Positions 1-10,737 of a stretch of DNA of 22,711 nucleotides are shown one piece after another. The notes under the pieces are model-generated. The model had not been told where the DNA came from and ran no database searches. It was given only the letters and a program-made list of their open reading frames with translations. Origin of the DNA: Ichthyophonus hoferi (Eukaryota; Opisthokonta; Ichthyosporea; Ichthyophonida; Ichthyophonidae); the NCBI GenBank assembly GCA_002751075.1, contig NAOQ01000744.1, forward strand, positions 1 to 22,711, written 5' to 3'. Numbering within the stretch: the first letter of the stretch is position 1; the number at the start of each line of letters is the position of its first letter. Made by a program: the position numbers and the translations under genes.

Positions 1-333
1 CTTTCGAGTTTAGAGCATTGTTGCTAAAATGCTAGTTTTACATCAATGAGTAATTGGTTTAATTCGCCATCCAAATAAAGACACAATAGTATTTAAGTAT
101 CGCAGTTAGATTATTCTGCTCCTATTGAGATGGTGAATTAACTTACTGATGTAATAGTGTCTATATGTTGCATATTATGATAAGAATCGATCTACTTATT
201 ATCTTGGTTTCAATCGAACCTACTGTGATTGGTGATCTTGTAATAATTTAGTATAGGTGTCTCGTATTCTATGGGATTGGCCAAAAATATATATTTGTAA
301 TGATGTGTGATTAACCAATCGTGGCCTGATGCG

Positions 334-1023
334 CTTGTTACTAGAACTTTGGTTGATCTACGTGTGAAATGGTATATTAAAGTTCAAAACGGCTCGTAGT
401 GTGAGATGCGTTTACCAGGATAGTTTAGCATATTTTGGACAATTCTCTTATTGGGTTCCGAAGATAGAGGTTTCTCCATATTGTTGCTTTTAAATATATT
501 AATTTGAGTTAACTGTTTAATTATGATAGAAGTCAAGGTGTGATCTAGTGAAAATTTATCCTAATAAATAATATTCTCTTTGTGTTAACATATGCAGTTA
601 TTATATAAGTAAATCAGAAAGAATGTATAAATACCAGAACAGAACTCATGATTCTTTTAAGTTTCCAAGATAACCAAAGCTAGCGTCCTGCACTTGCTTT
701 TATATTGGATTGTTTATTATTTCAAGGCGAGATTGATTAATTTAATTAATTCCAATTAGAATCGCATATTAAAGTTTAGCTCTTTGTTATTGCGCCAATA
801 GCATAGTCAATGGCGCGAGCTTATAACTTGTAGAAACAAAAGATTGCGTGCTTCAGGGATTAGACACGCAGTCATAATTTAATTATAACTTAATTTTTTG
901 ATAAGATTATTGTACACAATGTTCAAATATGCAATTAACACTTTAATATATTAACCAGGTGACTAATAATGAATTAATCATTTTGTGATTCACTTGTTAC
1001 TAGAACTTCGGCCGATCTACATG
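334..1023. repeat. Pair of diverged 31-bp direct repeats (334-364, 993-1023)
   Basis: Both copies begin CTTGTTACTAGAACTT and then run through a GATCTAC motif. By hand they match at 27 of 31 positions and lie 659 bp apart. Similarity fades on both sides, though the sequence before each (a GATT followed by CGCTTG or CACTTG) is also related. A weaker third relative lies near 20548-20580. They look like fragments of an old dispersed element rather than a tandem repeat. Confidence 0.55.
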
Positions 1024-1050
1024 TTCATCTGGAGTTGAACGGATCTTGCA

Positions 1051-1182
1051 ATATCATTTAACCACTTGATTACACTCGCTATTCTTCTAGACTACATATG
1101 TAATAATAATTGCTACCAATATTAAATGAATATAGCTATATGATGAAATACCTACATTAATTAAATCTTCCTGTTTTAACAC
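1051..1182. repeat. Dispersed repeat family, distal module, copy 1
   Basis: This module shares an ordered set of words with 9590-9727 and 20999-21104: GACTACATATG, then a TAATAATT stretch, TATAGCTATAT, AATACC, a TTAATTAAAT-like stretch and CCTGTTTTAACA. Divergence and small indels are obvious, so the copies are old. I do not recognise the family. The upstream tRNA-like module seen in the other two copies was not found beside this one. Confidence 0.5.
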
Positions 1183-1615
1183 TAATTAATTAATAACCAG
1201 CCTATTGATTCATGGTGACTTGAATGGTAATAGCGATGTTAATTTATTGGTCTGTCAAGGTCATGATCAAATAGGATTTTGATTCAAGCGTTGATATAAT
1301 TGCATCAAAGGTTAATCTATGATGCTTACATCAAATCATATAACTTGATACAATACAATACAGCATTCAAAATATTACTTTAAATTACTCAATCTTAACT
1401 AACTATAAGTCATTCCTTCTGGTAGATTATAATCTATTAGATTACCGAAAATAACTTTTAACTTATAGTAATAATAAATAATACATTAAAATTTAAATAA
1501 TCCCTTGAGGTTACAGTAACTAGTGTATTCACTATCTAACAATTTTAAAACCCTTTTATGGAACAAATAAATAACTAAACTATACTGTACTATACCATTT
1601 TACACTAAGTCATAC

Positions 1616-1635
1616 CCTATCCTATCCTATCCTAT
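1616..1635. repeat. Pentanucleotide microsatellite (CCTAT)4
   Basis: Four uninterrupted CCTAT units sit in the 3' flank of the J-protein gene. This is a simple tandem repeat and does not match a known animal telomere unit. Confidence 0.85.
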
Positions 1636-1858
1636 TATACTAATAGATACATTTAGTGTCTAAATATGTAATAAGTAAAAATAAAATCAAGTATATAACA
1701 CAAATTAACTATGCTAACAAGATAGGTAAACAGGTTTCTATGTATGTACAATTTCCAAAAAATACAACCAAAGAATATCACACAGATATATAATATAAAT
1801 TATATAAATTAACTAGTCAGTAGCACTATATACTTTTTCAACAAATTTTAAATTTTAA

Positions 1859-4800
1859 CTATCGGAATTTAGGAAGGCCATAGGCTGCTTGAGCATCATC
1901 ACGCGCGTCATTGGCTGCATGTTGTTTCTTCATGTTAATTGCTGATTGTTGATAGGTGTTGCCCATCTACAAAAAGATATATTATTGGTAGTTAGTGTGG
2001 TGATAGTAATAAGCGTGCATGAATATAAAATCATAGATACATATATAGATAAATAAATATGTAAGTAGATAAGTAGGTATATACCTACCTACCTACCTAC
2101 CTACCTACCTACCTACATACATACATCCACATGATAACTAACCTGTAATAAAGCCATGGCCCACATTTCCTTCTCACTTGCAGAGGTCTCATTGGTAAGA
2201 AATAAGCTTTCACAAATTTTCCTCACCCTCTATAAGCCCCCCATAATGTTAGTATTCCCCCGTATGCATTCATTTAATATTGTATTAAAATATGAAGCAC
2301 CAATCATAAGCTATACATGAAGTTACTAGGACAATGATGTAATATATAAAAGTTATAATGCGGGTAGTGGGTAGGTAGAGGCTAGGTTATTAATGTGAAT
2401 CATAAGTGCCATGGTAATAACAATAGTAATAATAACAACTACTATTATTACTACTACTCCTACTATACACCCTCTTATCTACCTCTTCGACCAGAAACTT
2501 TCCCAGTGTCCACAGGGCAGTCAAGCCCTCTGTAAGTACTTTATTCATTAATCGTTGTTGACTTTCTGAATCATCCACCATTCTCTTTTGAAGATCAGAT
2601 CTGTCCTGAACTGTAGATTGATCTGATTTTGTAGAATTTTGATTGGATGTAACAGGGCGAGAGGTGATTTTATTGGTCTCTTTCTGCTTCATCTCCTTGT
2701 TGATTGGTGAGCTATTTCTGTGGGTATGTATGTTATAAATATTTATTTGTTATGTATATTCATTGACTTGGTTTGAGTTGGAATAATAATTGATATCTAG
2801 TATAATATTAAATGATGTGTTATGTTATGGTATACGATATATACATACATATATACATACAGGCATACATACATAGACATAGACACATATACATACATAC
2901 ATACATACATACATAAACATACCTTACTTCACCCTCTCCCATGTCATTCTCACCATATGTAATTTTTTCCATTTTACTGTTTTCCAATTTATCTTGCTCT
3001 ATCTTTTCCGTCTGAATATAGAAAGAAAAAGTGAAGGAATGTTAAAGTTAAATATATTATATTACACTATACTAAATTATATTACCTTCATTATATATAT
3101 ATAACATCAACAAGTATTAAAAGAAAACAACCAAATATTGAAAGGAAATAGATAATAGTATAATAATAAAATAAAATAATAGTATAATCGATAATAGTGT
3201 CACAGTATAATGCCATACTAGTATAAATGCATGTCAGTATATAATATATATCACACAGCTTACCTCTTTCTGTAGTTGGGTGCTCATGCTAATCAGTCTT
3301 ATACCGTGCTTAATCAACTCAACCTTTTTCCCCAATTGATGGCCTTTCTCTTCTATCTCACTCCATATTTTCTGTAAAATTATATTCATATTAATGATAA
3401 AATACATTTACACATATATACATCCATGCATACATACATACGTAACATATATACATAAAATATATATTATACTATACTATACTACAGCATATAATATAAT
3501 TACAACCATACAATACAATACAATACAATACAATGCAATACCATACAATATGCACAATATTATACTATACTACAGCATACAATACATTACAATACCATAC
3601 AATATACATTATACTATAAGCTAGGACATTATACCTCCACACCCATGTATCTTGCCATGTGTTGTTTGGCCTCCTGCACGTAGATATACCCCACCACTTC
3701 TACCAGATCATCGCCTCCGGGAGAGTTACTCTGACAGGGGATTGGTTCATAAAAATAATTTTTAGATTAAAATCTTGTTATTGTTATTGGTGAAACATAT
3801 GTAATATATGTGTAATACGTTACAATGATTGGTTAAATAATATATTAATGGATTAATTATATTAGAATATATAAAAAATATATTCTCTTGATTTAGTGTT
3901 ATTATTATTTTTATTACTATTAATGCTATAATTACTCCTACAACTATACCACATAGTACTGCTACCAGTACTATCGTCACAGTGAAGCTTTAATTTACAC
4001 CTCCCTCCCTCCCTCTCTCCTTCATACCAAATACTCAGCCTCATTGGCGCACATAGTGGCAAACATTTCCATATTGTCCATATTATTGTGTCTTCTATTG
4101 GTGACTTTCTTCATCTGTATCAGTAATAGGCCGCCAATCACGAGTCAGTATTATGCGTTGAATAGATAATTAATTAATTAAGAAAAACCAATTAGAGGTA
4201 GAAAATTATTGCATTCAAGACTTGCACTGAAATTCTAGTTGCTTTTGAATAAAAAAAACTGATTATCTATTATATTCCCCATTGTATTAAAATGGTGATT
4301 ACCATAGTAGTAAAATATTATAATATTATAGTAAGATAATATGTAGCATAGTGTCATATATCCTACTCTATCCTACTATAACATATTATACCTTATCTTA
4401 CATACACATACCTATTTTATACATTCCCTCTCCCTCTCTTTATTTCTATATACTCTATACCATATTATATACATATATATATTATAGGTTAAGCATACCC
4501 AATTAGACTTTCTTAAGTAGTAATAAGTCGAAGACTAATGGTGGATAACTTTACCGAGTAGCTCTTGCCAGTTTATGACTTATATGTATTATGAAGAAAC
4601 CAACCATATGCATATATATTATATTAAGCATCCAATACATACAAAAATTAGTTTTTAATCACTAGCTAGTCCAAATTTCCAACCATTAGGAAGCCGAAAT
4701 TTTTCAAATATAAACATGTAGAAAATTCATATGAAAAAAAAAAATATACTAACATTCTAGTACTGGAAATTACTAGTATAAACATATATGCACATATTGG

Positions 4801-7712
4801 AATAAAAGGTATAAAACAAGAAACTAGTTTCGATATTTAAAAGGAACTAGTTAAATAAAGCAATTAAAAATTATCCCGCTCCGAGATTCGAACTCGGGTT
4901 ATGGCATTCAAAGTGCCAGGTGCTAAACCACTACACTAAGCAGGAATCATATATATTACGTATACGTATATGCATATATAGTATGGTATAGTTTGGCAAG
5001 GGGAGTTGTACGTATATGCGTTATGTTGTATATACTACTGCATTATACAGGAATTATATATGTTGTATACGTATATAAATATATGATAGAGTATATATAC
5101 ACATACACATACATATACAGACCTTTTCCCTCAATATAATCCCCAAGTCGATTATAAGCTCCTTCTCCTCCTTCTCAATTTTCTCCCTTTCAGCTCTATC
5201 CATATCATCCCGAATTTCAATGGGAGCCTCTATCTCATTACTTGACTGGGCACTCATACGCTGGTAGAATAGGAATTAATATAATTACTATAAGTGGTAT
5301 AATTAAATAAAAAATTATCTCGTCACGTGGAACACACGTTCAGGGGATTACAACATCAAAATTGAAATTTTCAAGCCATGATTAGTCTAATTAATTGGTA
5401 TAATTCCTATAACCAATAAAATTATCTTATTAATTAACGGGCATGCATACTTTGATAAGATAGCATAATAGACGTCATGATGGGGTTATAATAGTAAAAT
5501 TTCAAAATTTCAAGAGTAATTGATATAATTAGCATGATTAATCGAAATAGCTATTAGCATTAATATAGTTAATATAAACGGCATAGGTTCATAGATAATG
5601 TGTCTACTTTCCTTACTGAGTCCTTATATCCTCCATTATCACCGGATCTTATCATTCGTTAATAGGTGTTTCGCAAAAGATATTATCATACTTATATTGA
5701 TAATATATCTAACCATTTAAGTGAAAGTAACTCAATACCATAATCAATAATACTGGTTAGTATATAATATCACTTACAGTACATGAAAAAATTTACTGAA
5801 AATGTGTGAAAATTGATAAATTTATATTGCTGGACTTAGGGCAGAAAGCTTCTAGCTCTAGATGGTAGTATAGTATAGAAATCATATTACATTATATGTG
5901 TTTATATTGTATATATTAAAAGTAATTCTATTATACTATAAAATTGTGTGTATGATAGAATATGATGGGATAGGACAGAATAGGGTAGGAAGGGTAGGAT
6001 AAGAAAGGAAAATATAAATATACACCCATATATACCCATATACACATATATCCGAGCCACTGCTTACTGTCATCATCTTCATAGCAATAACAAATAAAGG
6101 GAAGGTAGTAGGATCTCCAAATATGGTATCAAACTTGCCAAATCCGAATAATGCACGGCACACCTGTAGACAATATTGACCAATCAGCATTCTTCTTTAT
6201 TTTTCATTTTTCCTCTTTCCTATTGGTTATAAATTAGGCATTATTTACTGTCCAAAATAATTCCTTATTTATGCTCAATGTAATTAATTATATCGCCTAA
6301 ATTAATAGTTCCAATCTTGGTAACTACTTCCAATGGGCGATCTATTTGTTTTATTAGAACTATTTACAGATTCATTCTTAGAGCTGTTGGACAGGCAGAA
6401 TATCATTCCACATGTACCTAGGGCTAAGTGTTTAATACGTTACGTTCTATTGGTATATTGGGTACTTATCAAGATAATGATAAGATATTAATCGGTAATT
6501 ATTGCTTTAAGAAATTATATGGTGTTAAAATAGCCGACCTGTTAAAGTATAATTTATTAACATATATACAAACATATGCATAAAAATATATACATATACA
6601 TATACATATATACATACATGTACACATATATACAATGCTATACCTCTTTAGTCTGTTCTAGCGGATCAATGCCTGCTCGTGATTGGGCCTCAGCCGTGGC
6701 ATCCTTTCCCTTTTCATCATAAACACATCGTAGATTAGGGTCAGACAACACCTGTAAGTAATAGGATGATTAAAAAAATAAAAATAAAAATCATTTTTAA
6801 ATTTTAATTAGTAATTATAACAATGCAAGGTAATGAAATAGAGTCTACTATAATATAATATAAACACGTCATAGATTAGGATCGTACAATACCTGTGTGT
6901 ATTGAGGTGATTAAAATTCAAGTTTTAAACTTTAAATAAAAATAATCATGATAATGATACAAGATAATCAGATAAAACATGGAATATTTTATATAGCATA
7001 TAGGGCATATAAGGTGTAAGATAGGTATAAGGTACACAAGGTATATAGGGTATATAAGATATATATAGTATATATGATAGACAAGAGATTAAATTTTATT
7101 AACTAGTAGCTAACCTTGTAGGCATCACCTATAGCTTTGAATCTCTCTTCTGCCTTATTATCTCCTCCATTTTTATCAGGATGCCATCGTCTGGCTTGCC
7201 GTAAATATCCTAACAAATCATGCATTATCATATTAGTATATAGTGAGTTATATTATATTATATTATATTAGGTTATAGTGTATTGTACTATATTGTGTTA
7301 TATAAAATATAAAATATAATATAATATAACATGATACAATACAATACGGTATGGTATAATAATGACTACAATAGTGTACGGGTGTGTATATTAAGTATAA
7401 TTATAAACATGAGGATGGTATTAGGAATACTATATAAAAGGAAGTGTACAAGTATTGATGTTACGTGTACGTATATGTTCATGTGTGTTTATTTATGAAT
7501 AAGTTTATGTGTGTTTGTGTTCGTAATACAGGTTCAAGTGTGTGTATGCAATGTATAGTATCGGCATGCCACAAGGAAGCAATGCTATCTCAGTGCTATA
7601 TGCTATGGCAATGTTCTCATAGACTACAACAACACCCACCCCTTCTAATATCATCATCACTTGCAGTGGGTGTCACATTCAATAAATCATAGTACTCTGT
7701 ATTTATCACCAT
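1859..7712 (-). CDS. J-domain (Hsp40) co-chaperone with DnaJ-X domain, Caj1/Djp1-like, 12 exons, 439 aa
   Basis: Exons, in transcription order: 7712-7640, 7209-7115, 6751-6644, 6163-6068, 5260-5123, 4114-4028, 3730-3635, 3371-3264, 3011-2923, 2717-2483, 2229-2143, 1966-1859. All introns are GT-AG and every junction keeps frame. The start lies in CACCATGGTG, a strong initiation context. Residues 5-72 form a J domain with the HPD loop at 34-36 (WHPDKN) and a typical end (AYKVLSDPNLR). The HPD loop stimulates Hsp70 ATPase. Residues 92-270 resemble the DnaJ-X domain of yeast Caj1/Djp1 and plant relatives: LFGFGKFDTIFGD, an acidic helix with EREKIEKEEKE, then VVGYIYVQEAKQHM and KGHQLGKKVELIKHGI. 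Residues 268-350 are a polar, probably disordered insert, followed by the helix GLTALWTLGKFLVEE. There is no signal peptide or membrane span, so the protein is probably cytosolic or peripheral. Its length is close to that of Caj1 and Djp1. Nine of eleven introns are phase 0. Intron 5 contains a tRNA gene. The exon model is confident; the client is unknown. Confidence 0.92.
2083..2126. repeat. Tetranucleotide microsatellite (ACCT)n grading to (ACAT)n
   Basis: About eight ACCT units followed by ACAT units lie in intron 11 of the J-protein gene (1967-2142), just downstream of exon 11's 5' splice site in the transcript sense. Confidence 0.85.
2841..2918. repeat. Tetranucleotide microsatellite (ACAT)n, interrupted
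   Basis: Imperfect ACAT/GACATA units occupy the start (in the sense of transcription) of intron 9 of the J-protein gene, ending a few bases from the 5' splice site at 2922. On the coding strand the tract reads TATG-rich. Confidence 0.8.
3466..3610. repeat. Degenerate pentanucleotide tract (ACAAT/ATACT) with an internal direct duplication
   Basis: The tract fills the 5' part of intron 7 of the J-protein gene. A pure core of CAATA units lies near 3510-3535. A 15-bp unit, ACTACAGCATAYAAT, occurs at 3481-3495 and again at 3569-3583, so a block of about 88 bp appears to have been duplicated. On the transcribed sense strand the tract is T- and G-rich (TATTG-like). Confidence 0.75.
4866..4870 (-). 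terminator. Pol III terminator of tRNA-Gln
   Basis: A run of five T on the minus strand starts three bases after the predicted discriminator base of the tRNA. Four or more T is the standard Pol III stop, so the tRNA is probably an independent transcription unit inside the intron. Confidence 0.8.
4873..4945 (-). tRNA. tRNA-Gln, anticodon UUG, nested in intron 5 of the J-protein gene
   Basis: The 73-nt sequence folds into a full cloverleaf: a 7-bp acceptor stem (TCCTGCT with AGCGGGA, one G-U pair), a D arm with GTG/CAC pairing, an anticodon stem TGGCA/TGCCA around loop CTTTGAA, a four-base variable loop and a T arm CCGAG/CTCGG around TTCGAAT. The anticodon lies at 4909-4911 and reads CAA glutamine codons. 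The internal A box (TAGTGTAGTGG) and B box (GTTCGAATC) are intact, no intron is visible, and an oligo-T terminator follows. The discriminator is U, as usual for eukaryotic Gln tRNA. The first pair is U1-A72 rather than the usual G1-C72, and the acceptor arm looks more like tRNA-Asp or tRNA-Glu. It lies on the same strand as the host gene. Confidence 0.93.
5343..5514. repeat. Pair of diverged direct repeats in intron 4 of the J-protein gene
   Basis: Segments 5343-5375 and 5481-5514 share the pattern GGGGTTAYAA followed by an A/T stretch ending in TTTCAAG. Each is preceded by an ACGTC- or ACGTG-containing word. They are 138 bp apart and may be remnants of an old tandem duplication. Nothing else in intron 4 (5261-6067) looks functional. 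Confidence 0.4.
7248..7348. repeat. Pentanucleotide tract forming a long imperfect inverted repeat in intron 1 of the J-protein gene
   Basis: The left arm, 7279-7303, and right arm, 7324-7348, pair at 20 of 25 positions around a 20-base A+T loop. The left side is preceded by pure TATAT units (7248-7270). The RNA could form a long hairpin. The composition switches strand asymmetry in the middle: T/G-rich on the left and A/C-rich on the right. Confidence 0.6.
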
Positions 7713-8412
7713 GGTGTACGTATGTGTGTAATCAAGGCAACAACCGTAACCATAGAAACCAGTAGCCAGTAAATACAAATATAGAAAGATTTAAAGATTT
7801 TAAAATATAAACTTAATTATAAAATTATAACACTATATTGCTATAGGAGTAGATAAAGTTACAAATAATACTAAAATACATATACGTTGATATATGTTTA
7901 TAATAGTTGTATGTTGCTGTACGGTTTGTTTGATATTGTGTAATAATTTATGTATTTATATGTACTTATACTAAATTAATATAATTAATGTGTTTAATAG
8001 CATTTAAGACAGTAAAATACCCTTATAATATATTATATCTGTAAGTTAATATATGTAATATACGTAATATATAACATTATGTAGCATAATTTTAATATAT
8101 GATTAATTAGTAGTTAATTGGTAATTAATTAATGTGCCTAATTATTTATTTATCAGGGACGTCATTTGCGTATTCATTAGAGTTGTGAAATTTATTTTTC
8201 ATGCATTTATTGTTTGGAGGTATAAAATATTATAGTATATTATAAAATATAATATTGCAGCATTATAAATATTTAATTTTAATGTATTAAAATTTTAAAT
8301 ATCAATATAAAATAATATTATTGACTATATCATATTATATTATTTTTTTGTACTATCCTTGTTAATTTAACCAATTTCAATTAATTAATTTATCAGGTTC
8401 AATTCCAATCTA

Positions 8413-8420
8413 TGACGTCA
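8413..8420. promoter_or_regulatory. CRE-like palindrome TGACGTCA
   Basis: A perfect TGACGTCA lies about 700 bp upstream of the J-protein start codon. A second ACGTCA occurs at 8159-8164, and both are preceded by ATTTATCAGG. CREB/ATF bZIP factors bind this palindrome, and ATF6/XBP1 bind related sites in chaperone promoters. Its function here is only a guess, since similar words also occur within introns. Confidence 0.3.
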
Positions 8421-8664
8421 ATTGTTTATCAATTTTAGGGCTTATGAATCTAATCGCACATTGGACATCTATTTATATTTACGTATGCAAATATTTAATT
8501 CATGTAGATATTAAACAACATCCCTTTACATACACAATATTGGCATTTTAATAAAACACGCCCATCTATTGTATTTTTCTTATTGGTTTTTTATTAATTT
8601 AAGTTATTTACCAATAAGTATGTTTACTTAATTAATACAATAATTTCATACTCCTAAACAAATA

Positions 8665-8698
8665 ACATCCGTGATTGACATCCGCGATAAAAGGATGT
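8665..8698. repeat. Cluster of ACATCC words with an inverted partner
   Basis: ACATCC occurs at 8665-8670 and 8678-8683 and its complement GGATGT at 8693-8698. The last two could form a 6-bp stem. The spot is slightly richer in G+C than its surroundings and lies roughly 950 bp upstream of the J-protein start. It may be a regulatory element or chance. Confidence 0.3.
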
Positions 8699-9310
8699 TT
8701 CGTAGAGGATAAAGGGAACGGAAACAACTAATAATAATAAACACGGCTAATGACGTTTAAACTATTGCAAAACAAACTTTTTCATTTCTTATATATATTT
8801 ATACTTTATCTGAATGATTAGAAGACACTTGGCCTGTATTCTATAATCATTGTATTTTTATTGGAATGTATATTTTTCTATTAGCACTTGAAAATGAGGG
8901 CCAATGTCCTGAGGACCTTTCTCCTACAATAACACCGATAATTTCTTAGGCACTTTAAAATGCAGCAATAATTATTGCTTAACACCTCTCACTGATTGTT
9001 CACACTGTGCTATAAGCACTATTGCACCTAAACAAACTAAAGTAGAAATCCATCCTTCAGTAATAGTTAGATATAATTATAATAGATAGTTGGAGATAGA
9101 GGCAGCATATATACCCTCTCTTACTTTGCTTTCTATTACAAATGGATCAAAGCTAAGAATCATTTCCACCTTTAGCCTCAGCAAAAGATACCTCTACACA
9201 TAACCACGTAGACATACGCAGCTTGTGTGACAACAATTAGTCACAGATCTTTATACAATACATAATCATGCTTACATTAATTTATAAAGTTTTTTCTTGT
9301 AATACTCTTG

Positions 9311-9530
9311 TTGGTAATAATAAGTAGCGACAGAAGCGTTCCTGAAACCTATATTTGTTTAGAGAGAGATAGAATACCGAATTAAGGTGTGTTTAAACGT
9401 ATCCCTTTGCATGCACGGAGCTAATGTGCTAAGACAATTTAATTATTAAACCCGTCAGCAGGACTTGCCATAGGCCGGATTGCCAAGCCAATGAGCTATC
9501 TGACCTAAAACGTAAAAATCCGAAATGGCT
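9311..9530 (-). repeat. Dispersed repeat family, tRNA-like module, copy 2 (candidate SINE)
   Basis: The segment aligns end to end with 20122-20348. The best part is 9311-9420, which shares AATACCGAATTAAG, AACGTATCC and TTTGCATGCA. Read on the minus strand, 9511-9450 starts like a tRNA: a TAGCTCATTGG word at 9506-9496 is one base off the Pol III A box, and a degenerate B-box-like GGTTTAAT follows. Similarity continues a little beyond the tRNA-like head, so the element's ends are uncertain. An alternative is a MITE-like DNA element, though I found no clear terminal inverted repeats. Confidence 0.55.
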
Positions 9531-9589
9531 TACTGTTTCAAGATTTCTACTATTGGCTGGTTTAATTTTGGGATTATTTTAGATTACCG

Positions 9590-9727
9590 TTTAACATCAA
9601 ACATAGATCACACCAACTATTTTTCCGGACTACATATGCAGTGATAATTATAATTACTAATAATAACAATTGTTTATAGCTATATAAAGGAATACCCAAA
9701 TTAACTAAATATTTTTGTTTTGACAGC
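9590..9727. repeat. Dispersed repeat family, distal module, copy 2
   Basis: This segment shares GGACTACATATG, TATAGCTATAT, AATACC, TTAACTAAAT and TGTTTTGACA, in order, with 1051-1182 and more weakly with 20999-21104. It follows the tRNA-like module in the same order as at the 20-21 kb locus, which suggests both modules belong to one larger element. Confidence 0.5.
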
Positions 9728-10737
9728 TATTAATATATTTCAATTTCCAATTGTAAATATTACACTAGATATTCTACTATAGATAATCAATATAGAATAC
9801 TCATTAGATCTAGATTACTATTCGATCCTTAATAAAACAATACTAATCTAAGAGTAAAGTTTAGTCTGTGGCTAATCTTAATCATTTTTCGGGCCAGTAA
9901 GAAACTGGATTTAAAGTCTCGTGACCATTAATCAATAAAACCCCACAGATTGTGACATTCTTTATATGTAATTAAACAATTAAAAATAGAGACGATAAGA
10001 GCATATGCATAGCGATTGGTTTCTTCTTCTGTTCCACTCAATACAATAAGCTATAGGGATGGTGAGCACAAATTACACTCGTAATGATAAGGTAATTTAT
10101 AAATTACATCTTGTACTATACTGTATAGTAATCATTAATCAATACTGCATATAGGATAAAGTAAAACTTTTGAACATGAATATATTTAGGCTATATGTAG
10201 TTTTTATCTCTAGTAAACCTTACTATATATATATAGTAAACAGAAACATTTTTGTGTTATTGTTTATAAGTAATATTGTTATAGAATATCAATACATTAC
10301 TGAGAAAATATATATATTGGGTAATTATTTATTTAGTTTTTAGATGAATGTTTTATTAGATAATAATCATTTATATTCGTTACTGAATCAATGCATAGCC
10401 TTATCTGCCCCAAAGTCTTTTGAAAATGATTTTTTTTTCTCCGCTCAACTATTTATTAACTCCGTATGATTATTAACCGATAATAACATTTATAAGACAA
10501 CAAGATCCGAGTTGTTAACCAATCATAGCATGCAGTTATGCGCTGATAAGACTGATTGTTGGCTTATGGCTCATTTTGTTTTACTAGTTCAGAGTATATT
10601 CGTATTGAACTACATGCAACAACTGGGATATTGAGACCTGACCGTAGTACAGGTGTTTTGAATAGCAAAGGTGTTTTAAAATTAGTTTTTAGTGATTTTG
10701 GTAGTGTTATGCTATTGTAGCGTCATATCAAATTGAT

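Larger units (their letters stand above)
1..1858. other. Non-coding A+T-rich region 3' of the J-protein gene
   Basis: No reading frame, splice-bounded exon or RNA gene is convincing here on either strand. The stretch holds a pair of diverged direct repeats (334-364 and 993-1023), a module of the dispersed repeat family (1051-1182) and a short pentanucleotide run (1616-1635). It includes the 3' flank of the minus-strand J-protein gene, whose stop is at 1859-1861. I see no canonical AATAAA on the minus strand close behind that stop; the nearest match I noticed lies near 1243, so the cleavage site is unknown. Confidence 0.6.
7713..10737. other. Divergent intergenic region between the J-protein and seven-helix genes
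   Basis: This stretch separates two start codons that face away from each other and so should hold both promoters. I see no clear TATA box at a proper distance from either ATG. It contains a perfect CRE-type site (8413-8420), a cluster of ACATCC/GGATGT words (8665-8698) and a dispersed repeat copy (9311-9727). No splice-bounded open frame is convincing. A 20-codon minus-strand frame near 9150-9220 has no partner exon and was not accepted. Confidence 0.6.

Noticed and set aside
1616-1635. CCTAT repeat as telomere-like sequence
   Set aside because: Four units of a pentamer unlike known telomere repeats, in a window rich in unrelated pentamer microsatellites.
2083-2126. Regularly repeated units as a CRISPR-like array
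   Set aside because: Uninterrupted four-base units without spacers; a plain microsatellite in a eukaryotic intron.
3394-3624. 76-codon open frame on the plus strand (repeating TIQYN-like words)
   Set aside because: It is a by-product of the pentanucleotide tract in intron 7 of the minus-strand gene; the five-residue periodicity mirrors the repeat.
5054-5257. Minus-strand frame beginning at the ATG near 5257 as an independent small protein
   Set aside because: It is exon 5 of the J-protein gene plus read-through into the intron; the acceptor lies four bases upstream and the donor at 5122.
9150-9220. Minus-strand frame starting MSTWLCVEVSFAEAK
   Set aside because: Only about 20 codons to a stop, no suitable donor before the stop and no downstream exon found.
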